Assembly (NCBI GenBank): GCA_003342815.1 | Contig: PTEX01000042.1 | Coordinates: forward strand, 3,914,344-3,978,343 | Length of the DNA: 64,000 bases | DNA from: Eudromia elegans | Lineage: Eukaryota; Chordata; Aves; Tinamiformes; Tinamidae | Direction: 5' to 3' | In this document: in pieces, positions 58,986 to 64,000 of the stretch | Numbering within the stretch: position 1 is the first letter of the stretch | Layout of the letters: each line of letters starts with the position of its first letter | Program-made: the position numbers and the translations under genes | The notes under the pieces: model-generated | Told to the model about the DNA's origin: nothing | The model's database searches: none | Seen by the model: the letters and a program-made list of their open reading frames with translations, nothing else

Positions 58986-61900
58986 GAAACTGACTGTAGA
59001 TTTTTCTGTGGTTCATGCCTTAGAAATTCTGTCATGTGCATACACCTCACAGGTCAGTGAGAATTGCTGTATAAGATGGCTTTTTTATTTTTGTCTAAAA
59101 TGCCTATATAAAAGCATCTTTATAATCCAGATTGTGTTCTTAAAATATGTTGAGTTTTAATGTTTAATCTGCCTTCGTCGCTATAGTAGCAGCAACATTC
59201 CTTGTGCTGCAAAGTTTTGCTAAAAGAGAAAATATACAATCCTTTGATCTTTGATATACAATCCTTTGATCTTTGATACAATCCTTAGATTGCTAATACT
59301 AAGGCAAATGAGTATTTAAAACTTTATTGGAAATGGCTGTGTTTCAACTACAGTGTGTGTGCCTGAAACACCTACACAAGAGCCTTTTTTAACTCTAGAG
59401 TCAACTTTACCAGGAATATATCTTCAGATGGGATTTTACAGCAAGAATCTTCATAACATGTTCATCTCTTAAAGCATACAGAAAGAAGATTGTTGGAAGA
59501 GAAGACAGGTAGTCTGGTATTAAATACTGGTAGCATTGAATGTGGTGATATTTTGCTTTGGGCTCTGTGTGACCTCAGATGCTTCTCTTTTTTGTTTTGA
59601 CAGAATTTCATTCATTTGTATGGCATGTAATGGGCTGTTTGGTTTACCTTCATGAGGCAGTAGTAGTTGTATCTAGAAAGAGTAGTAGGAAAGCTGCCAG
59701 CAGTATGATGTGAAAGCTGCAACCTCATTGCCTGTAATATTTTCACAGCTTTATATTCACAACCTCAAAGGAGCCATTAGTTGCTCTTACTACTTAACAC
59801 TGTTTTCAACATTGAAGATTTTTGAGTTGAAAACTCAAAACTAAAACATTGCAAAGAGGGTTTTTTTTTTTAAAAAAAAAAGTTTAAGCAGTTGTTCTTT
59901 TTCTTTCTTTTTCTACTATTTGGGCGACTGGCTCTAAGGCTTTCCACGCAGGCTGTTGCACTGCCTGTTCCAGAGATGCAGCCCTGCCTTATGTTTGTTG
60001 CCCATGGAGGCTGGGATGGTCTTTAGTGGTTTTCAGAACGTAGGCGTCTCTTGCGTTAGTCACAGGTCAGTCTTCGCTACACAAGGACATTCATATTATT
60101 CCCCAAATGGATTATGATGTTAGTTGTGTGTAGAATAACTTCATATTCAAGGGTTATTTATGAGCCAGTTGTCAAGCATACTTTGGAAAGATTGACATGC
60201 TTTGTACCTAGAATATGCAACCTGGTAATTATCAAAATGTCATAAATCTAGTTGAAAGTATGAACTTTGTTATGCTGTAATTACTACACCTGAAGTTCTC
60301 AATCTGTTCTTAAGATTTTTGTGTATGTGGGGCTTTTTTTCTGAACTGATTCAGTGCAACTGTGTCGTTTCCAACCTTGAGTTCAGCATTTCGTTGTCTG
60401 GCACGAAGAGTATGTCAAGACTTTCACTAGCACAGTGCCAGTTACACCTCTGATGTCCACTGAAGAGTACAATACAGCATGTGCTCACTTGGCCTACTTC
60501 TTATGAAACCTGTTCTGTGACACAAACTATTTATCCACTGTCAACTGTGATAGTAACTAGAGCCTTATCTAAACATCAGTTTTGCTGCCTGGAGTTCAGT
60601 TTCTCTCAAGGAGATGCGATTGTACCTCTCTGCAATATGGATTGTGTATGTATCTCTTCAAAGTATGTTTGTTCCAGTATATTTGCAGCTGTTTTGAATG
60701 ATGTAGGTACTTTTTGAAAATTCTCTGCAACTGAATTAGCTAAATGAGTAGTTTTCAGGACAAACAAAATATAGCTGAATTATCAGCTGAAATATAAAGA
60801 AAAATGACCATGGATGAAGTCTCAAAGAGATTCAGTGAGCAGGGAGTCTGTAGCTGTTGGATACTGCAGCACTTGTAGAACTAAGGTGATCTGAAAGGAC
60901 TGGAACATCTAAAGCATGCGGTGTGATGACTGTTGGTTGGGAGTGACAGAAAATCTAAAAGGTTTTATCTTATTTCCAGAAACAAATACTAATGACGTGA
61001 GGAATGAATATGAAGAAGAAACTACTTATTTGAATTTGAGTGAAAGTATGATAATAAGAGTGTTTGGAATGATCAGTGGCAAAAGAATAGCACAAGATAT
61101 GTGAAAATAAGTTTCAGACAGAATGTCAATATATTTTGACAGTAGGGTAAAATACTTTGTCATATTAAAAAAATAACGAAGGAGGAAATTTCTGTCTGTA
61201 GATATAAGACATACTTTTTTTGTGTAACTTTTTCTCATAAAAGGCTCTGTGCAGATGTAATGAATTAACTGATGAATGGACTGTACCTATTTCTGCTGAG
61301 GTCCATGGTGGTTAGAAAAAAGGTAGTTTTCCAACACTGTTGTTTTAAAAGTTTATTAACAGTAGCAGAAGCAAATGACAGAACATTGCTGTTTATTAGT
61401 TGGCAGAGCTGCTCAAGTATGTTCTTTATTCCATTGTGCATGAAATTAAATTATGCATTCAGATTTCTTCTTAGCAGGCAACGTAGCCAAAAGCTGAACC
61501 TGGAGAGGTCTGCCAAAACAGTGTCTGAAAATTCAGGTGCGCCATAGAGAGCAGGTTTGAAATGTTGTCTTTTGAAAGATGTTTTGACTGCAGTTATCTT
61601 CTGTGTACAGTGAGCTTTACTGAAAGCTGCTTATGGACGTTAGTAGTAGTGGGGAGGACACTCTCCTCCGTTTCACTATTCCTGCTCTCAGCAGTTACGT
61701 AGCCGATCTTGTCAGGAATCGGTCTGAAACTTGTGCCTGGTTTTCTGCTTCTGGACTGCCTTGAATAATATGGTTGTTTCTGCACTACAAAGAGATTGTT
61801 TTGGTGCTACAGAGTAGGACCAAAACACTAGTGCCTTAGCATTCAGTAGAGGCTAAGTATTACTTTGATATTGAGGCTACGTGGGGATTAGGAGAGAGAA

Positions 61901-64000
61901 ATTAGAGTGGAAAGGGATATGCTGTTTACAGGTGCATACAAACAAGGAATGAGTTGTGTTGGAGAAAGACCTTTCTATTTTACAGTTACTGTCTTTTTGA
62001 ATTAACATTTGTGAGCACGCAGATACTTTGCAGATTTGAATGTTTGGTCCTCTGGCTCTTGTCTACTCAGTCTGAATGAAAAATTCTGGGCAATTACTAG
62101 TATACTACTTTTTCTTGTGTTTGAAAAACAANTCAAAATCAAACTTCTAAACTGTTGTGTAATTTGATGGCAAATTACCAGCTTNCTTAAAAGATGAATT
62201 CATCCTTGTTTTCTGAACTAAGGAATAGAGTAGGGCTATAAAAGGAAGGCAGCCAGTACCTGTGCTTTTAACAGCTTCTCTATCAGCTCAGATACCACTG
62301 AGTAATGGAGCAAAAACAATGCAGATCTTCCCAAGGACTGATGGGAAAGGGCAGATGACAGCAGGATCATTGCTTGTAACTGAATTAAAGATGTTACTGA
62401 GTTATTTGCAAATCCTGTAGTGGCCCAAGTCAAATCCATGTAGCACTTACCAAAGTGCCGTGTTAGAGACTCTGAGAAAATCAACCGTGTTAATTAAAAG
62501 TAGGTATTTTATATATAAATGTACATGTGTGTACACACGTATATGAAAAGGCATAGATTACTGCTGGCCTCTAGAAATGTGTAACATTGATAGTTTCCAT
62601 GTTAATTATGTGAATTAAGTTATTTGAAAGAAAGTTGAAGGACTAAAGAAAAATATTTTTCAAAAGATCGTAGTCAGCAGTTGTATCCCCGAGCTGCTTT
62701 TGCTTGTGTTATGCTTTTATTTCAACACACTTGTGCTGTGATTTTATTTTTAATTCGTGATCTGTGGCACTAACAGGCTATTAGGTTCTGTCAGCATCCT
62801 TCTGCCCTCCCCTGCTTTGTCTTTAAAAATGCTTTCAAAATGTAATGAGACATTAGACCTGCTCCTCTTTTGATAATCAAAATGCATCCTTTATGTTGAA
62901 GAGGTTTTTAGTAAATTTGTTGTGTTTTTATAGCAAAACTCTCCCTGAGTGGCAGGACATCCCTCTGTCATTCCAACTGTGTGTAAATGGAAGCATTTTC
63001 TGAGTAGCTGAACCAGGGCATGGACAGTAGAGTTAACAGATTAAAACTGTCAAGCTCCTAGGTGGCATCAGCTCCGAAGCAGCATTCATTTAAAAAAGAG
63101 CAAAAGCAAAGAAGGGGGGAAATAGGTATTTTAATAGGAGGCACAGATCTTAGCAGTTTGTGTTATTACTTTAGTCTGTACAAAACGCCCAACTAAACAT
63201 TATCACCTAAGGCACAGGAGAAAAAAAAAAAAAAAACACTTGGCAGCTTCTTTCTGCTTTACTATGTGCATGTACCCATCCTGCCCATCTTCCCCTCCAT
63301 ACAAGCCCTGCTTTCAGTAATGCGTTCAAAGCTTTAATCCTGGTGACTTAAAAGTACTGCAAGGGAATGCGGCTCCGGCTTGCTTTGTTAAGACCTTTAG
63401 GCTGTGCAGTGTCTTGTGCTCCCTGTTTGCTGGGAGACTGCGGCCTGCTCGCTGCCGCTGTCATACCCAGCTCCTTGAGTGGGAGATGAGTGTTTGGTAA
63501 CTTCAGGTTGTTTAGATTCCAGCCACCCGTTGGGTGCAGCAATCTCTTCTCCCTCTCTTTGATACTAAAGATCTGGGGGGCCTCTACACTGTTGTTTTCT
63601 GTTTCCTAAAGCACAAAGGGATTTGCAAATTAGGTGAGAGGGAAGCTGGCATAATTTGATTACAATTGGTTAAATGTTGTAAATTCTTTCACAAAGGGGC
63701 ATCAAGACTGGTACCAATGAGGCAGCTTTTCTGTGATTTTTGTCATCACCTTTGAGATAAGGAAAGTAGGTCTGAAGAATTACAGCATTTGCAATATCTT
63801 CATATGTTTTCCTGCTTTGTCACACACTGCCCTTAAAACTCTTGCAGACTTTAATCTTTTTTATCAATCTTCACAAATTTGGGAATAAGTAAACGTAGAA
63901 TCCACAAATTTGTTTCAAGATCAGAAGGCAGTCACATATACCGTTTGACTGTATAGGAGTGATTTCCATAGGAAAATCAAGATATTAGTGGTAAGAATTC
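58986..64000. other. Intergenic sequence downstream of DCUN1D4
   Basis: No exon, RNA gene or clear transposon recognised on either strand. It contains a 22-bp tandem repeat at 59232-59286 (two full copies and half a third) and an A-rich run near 63220. N bases at 62132 and 62185. The short ORFs have no family signature. Confidence 0.6.
59232..59286. repeat. 22-bp tandem repeat, about 2.5 copies
   Basis: atatacaatcctttgatctt plus tg occurs twice in tandem, followed by a shortened third copy atacaatcctt. Confidence 0.9.

Noticed and set aside
1..64000. CRISPR arrays, operons, phage or bacterial defence systems
   Set aside because: The sequence is vertebrate nuclear DNA with spliced genes; no regularly spaced direct repeats or prokaryotic gene organisation are present.
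1..64000. Isolated N bases at 11, 673, 16052, 23962, 24688, 36495, 41802, 43005, 62132 and 62185 as biological signals
   Set aside because: Single ambiguous consensus calls; none lies in a coding exon, so they do not affect the gene models.

Overview
The window is vertebrate nuclear DNA, almost certainly from a bird. Its genes are split into many short exons with GT-AG introns, and codon use is that of a vertebrate. A 5'-truncated CR1 LINE with the typical avian 3' end lies at about 2987-3278, and repeat density is otherwise low. I cannot name the species.

Two protein-coding genes lie head to tail on the + strand. The first is CWH43 (PGAP2-interacting protein, GPI-anchor lipid remodelling). 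It enters from the left already in progress. Fourteen consecutive coding exons, which I number 3-16 on the human 16-exon layout recalled from memory, run from 1272 to a stop at 20148. They keep one continuous reading phase and give 624 residues; about 75 N-terminal residues lie upstream of the window. The N-terminal half is a multi-pass membrane region. The C-terminal half resembles an endonuclease/exonuclease/phosphatase (EEP) fold.

About 4.3 kb separates the CWH43 stop from the next start codon. The distal part of this gap is a strong CpG island (about 23.6-25.4 kb) holding six CCAAT/ATTGG boxes, GC boxes and, just inside intron 1, a ZNF143-type motif. It is the TATA-less promoter of DCUN1D4, an E3 co-factor for cullin neddylation. 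DCUN1D4 is complete: 11 coding exons from 24464 to 54736 encode 292 residues, the usual family length, and the cullin-binding D-A-D residues are intact. A long 3' UTR follows, with candidate poly(A) signals up to 58960. From about 59 to 64 kb I see no gene.

The two products do not share a pathway: one acts in ER/Golgi GPI-lipid biology, the other in nuclear/cytoplasmic cullin-RING ligase activation. Their adjacency is positional; from memory, the human orthologues flank the chromosome 4 centromere. I found no novel multi-gene system. The most useful leads are a possible alternative last exon of CWH43, a possible poison exon in DCUN1D4, the promoter architecture, and a near-perfect intronic hairpin. 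Most other open reading frames are chance ORFs in introns or in the GC-rich island. Ten isolated N bases all fall outside coding exons.
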